Assembly: GCA_018663165.1 (NCBI GenBank)
Contig: JABJES010000250.1
Location: forward strand, 1-8,597
Direction of reading: 5' to 3'
From: Rhodospirillaceae bacterium
GTDB taxonomy: Bacteria > Pseudomonadota > Alphaproteobacteria > UBA11136
DNA length: 8,597 bases
This document shows, piece by piece, positions 7,567 through 8,597 of this stretch; within the stretch, counting starts at the first letter, position 1, and each line of letters opens with the position of its first letter. Both the position numbers and the translations under genes were made by a program. The notes beneath the pieces were generated by a model. That model was not told the DNA's origin, made no database searches, and saw only the letters and a list, made by a program, of their open reading frames with translations.

Positions 7567-7572
7567 TGACTG

Positions 7573-8597
7573 ATGTTTAAAATTTCGCGACGTGAACTTT
7601 TGTCGGGTGCCACAACACTGGCGGCACTGGGCCAGCTCCCCTTCACCTGGCCGGTCCGCGCGCAAGATCGCCCTGCCCTGCCAATCCCAGCGGAGCTGAA
7701 AGCCAACGCCAAGGGAGAGATCGCGCTGCGCGTCCAGTCAGGCCAGCAACAATTTTTGCCCGGCATCACCACACCCACCTATGGCATTAACGGCCCCTTT
7801 CTCGGCCCGGCCGTCCGCGTGCGGCGTGGTGACAAAGTGGTCCTGAAGGTGACGAATGAGATCAAGGAAGACACCACCATGCATTGGCATGGGCTCAAGA
7901 TCCCCGGCAATATGGACGGCAGTCCCTACAGCGTGATAAATCCCGGCAAGACATTTGAGCCAACGCTCAACATTGAACAACCGGCGGCGACCTGCTGGTT
8001 CCACCCGCATTTTTATCCGACAACGGCTGAACAAGTGATCAAGGGTCTGGCCGGGTTGTTCTTGATCGATGACGACGAGTCCGACGCGCTCGGACTGCCA
8101 TCACAATGGGGCGTCGATGACATTCCCCTGATCCTTCAGGACCGGCGTTTTAACGCCGACGGCTCGTTTTTCCACCGCTTTAACATGGTGGCGGTCACGA
8201 CCGGCTATATTGGCGACACAATGCTGGTCAATGGCGCACATTATCCTGCAGCGCAAACGGCGCGCGGCTGGATTCGCCTGCGACTCCTTAACGGCTCTAA
8301 TGCGCGCAGCTACCGGCTCTCACTTTCGGACAACCGTTCAATGTTTATCATAGCAAGTGACGGCGGCCTGCTCGGCGAACCGGTCGAGCTTAAGGAATTG
8401 ATGATGTATGCCGGTGAGCGCTATGAAGTGCTGGTCGACGCGCGCAACGGCATCCCTTTCGACCTGGTGACGCGTCCAGTCGGTCAGCTGGCGATGAATT
8501 TACCGCCCTTTAACGCCGCTCTCCCATTGGTGACGTTGCGCCCCAACGGCGCGGACGGCAAGGGCAAGCTACCCGACACCCTTGCCAGCCTGCCGCC
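7573..8597 (+). CDS. cueO: CueO-like Tat-exported multicopper oxidase, 3' end outside window
   Basis: 341 codons are visible and no stop is reached. E. coli CueO is 516 residues, so roughly the last third is missing. CueO oxidises Cu(I) in the periplasm and passes electrons to O2, protecting against copper. The N-terminus has a twin-arginine signal, SRRELL at 5-10, a hydrophobic stretch, and a likely cleavage after Ala30 (VRA/Q). The first cupredoxin domain carries the trinuclear copper ligands HWHG (His104, His106) and WFHPH (His144, His146). The second domain has the CueO-like segments QWGVDDIPLILQD, GWIRLRLLNG, ASDGGLL, GERYEVLVDA, PFDLVT and PDTLASLPP, closely resembling E. coli CueO as I remember it. 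The Met-rich copper-binding segment and the C-terminal HCH/type 1 site would come next and cannot be checked. The gene has its own leader after a terminator, so it is a unit separate from addBA-trxA. A related laccase-type or FtsP-like oxidase is less likely given intact ligands and the overall match. Confidence 0.9.
   Translation, partial: MFKISRRELLSGATTLAALGQLPFTWPVRAQDRPALPIPAELKANAKGEIALRVQSGQQQFLPGITTPTYGINGPFLGPAVRVRRGDKVVLKVTNEIKEDTTMHWHGLKIPGNMDGSPYSVINPGKTFEPTLNIEQPAATCWFHPHFYPTTAEQVIKGLAGLFLIDDDESDALGLPSQWGVDDIPLILQDRRFNADGSFFHRFNMVAVTTGYIGDTMLVNGAHYPAAQTARGWIRLRLLNGSNARSYRLSLSDNRSMFIIASDGGLLGEPVELKELMMYAGERYEVLVDARNGIPFDLVTRPVGQLAMNLPPFNAALPLVTLRPNGADGKGKLPDTLASLP

Noticed and set aside
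1..8597. Mobile element, CRISPR array, tRNA/rRNA, toxin-antitoxin or an unknown defence system
   Set aside because: Nearly the whole window is accounted for by five conserved housekeeping or stress genes. I saw no terminal repeats, transposase motifs, regular spacer repeats or RNA gene signatures.

Overview
This window looks like ordinary alphaproteobacterial chromosome, GC-rich and densely coded, with everything on the plus strand. The lineage call rests on three things. The AddA and AddB proteins are of the alphaproteobacterial type. The gene order (MurU-like nucleotidyltransferase, addB, addA, trxA) is one I recall as common in that class. Codon choice is GC-rich. I cannot place it to genus; a Rhodospirillales-like organism is only a guess.

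Region 1 (1-6945) is a tightly packed run of three genes. It opens with the 3' part of a sugar-phosphate nucleotidyltransferase, best matched to MurU of peptidoglycan recycling. Two bases later comes addB, which overlaps addA by four bases (ATGA). AddA and AddB form the helicase-nuclease that resects double-strand breaks for RecA-dependent repair, the role RecBCD plays in enterics. Both proteins keep a complete-looking PD-(D/E)XK nuclease site. AddA carries all the helicase motifs, whereas AddB has neither a Walker A motif nor the iron-sulfur cysteines known from Bacillus AddB.

Region 2 (6942-7411) holds trxA, a canonical 107-residue thioredoxin. A good sigma70-type promoter overlaps the addA stop codon. 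A strong intrinsic terminator follows trxA and ends the cluster.

Region 3 (7412-8597) is a separate unit: a leader of about 160 bases, then a Tat-exported multicopper oxidase closely resembling CueO, cut off by the window edge before its second set of copper ligands. It would act in periplasmic copper (Cu(I)) detoxification.

I found no mobile element, CRISPR array, tRNA, rRNA or undescribed multi-gene system. The best leads are small. They are two perfect nine-C tracts inside addB, an eight-G tract that serves as the cueO ribosome binding site, a trxA promoter buried in the addA stop codon, and a spaced AGAATA repeat upstream of cueO.
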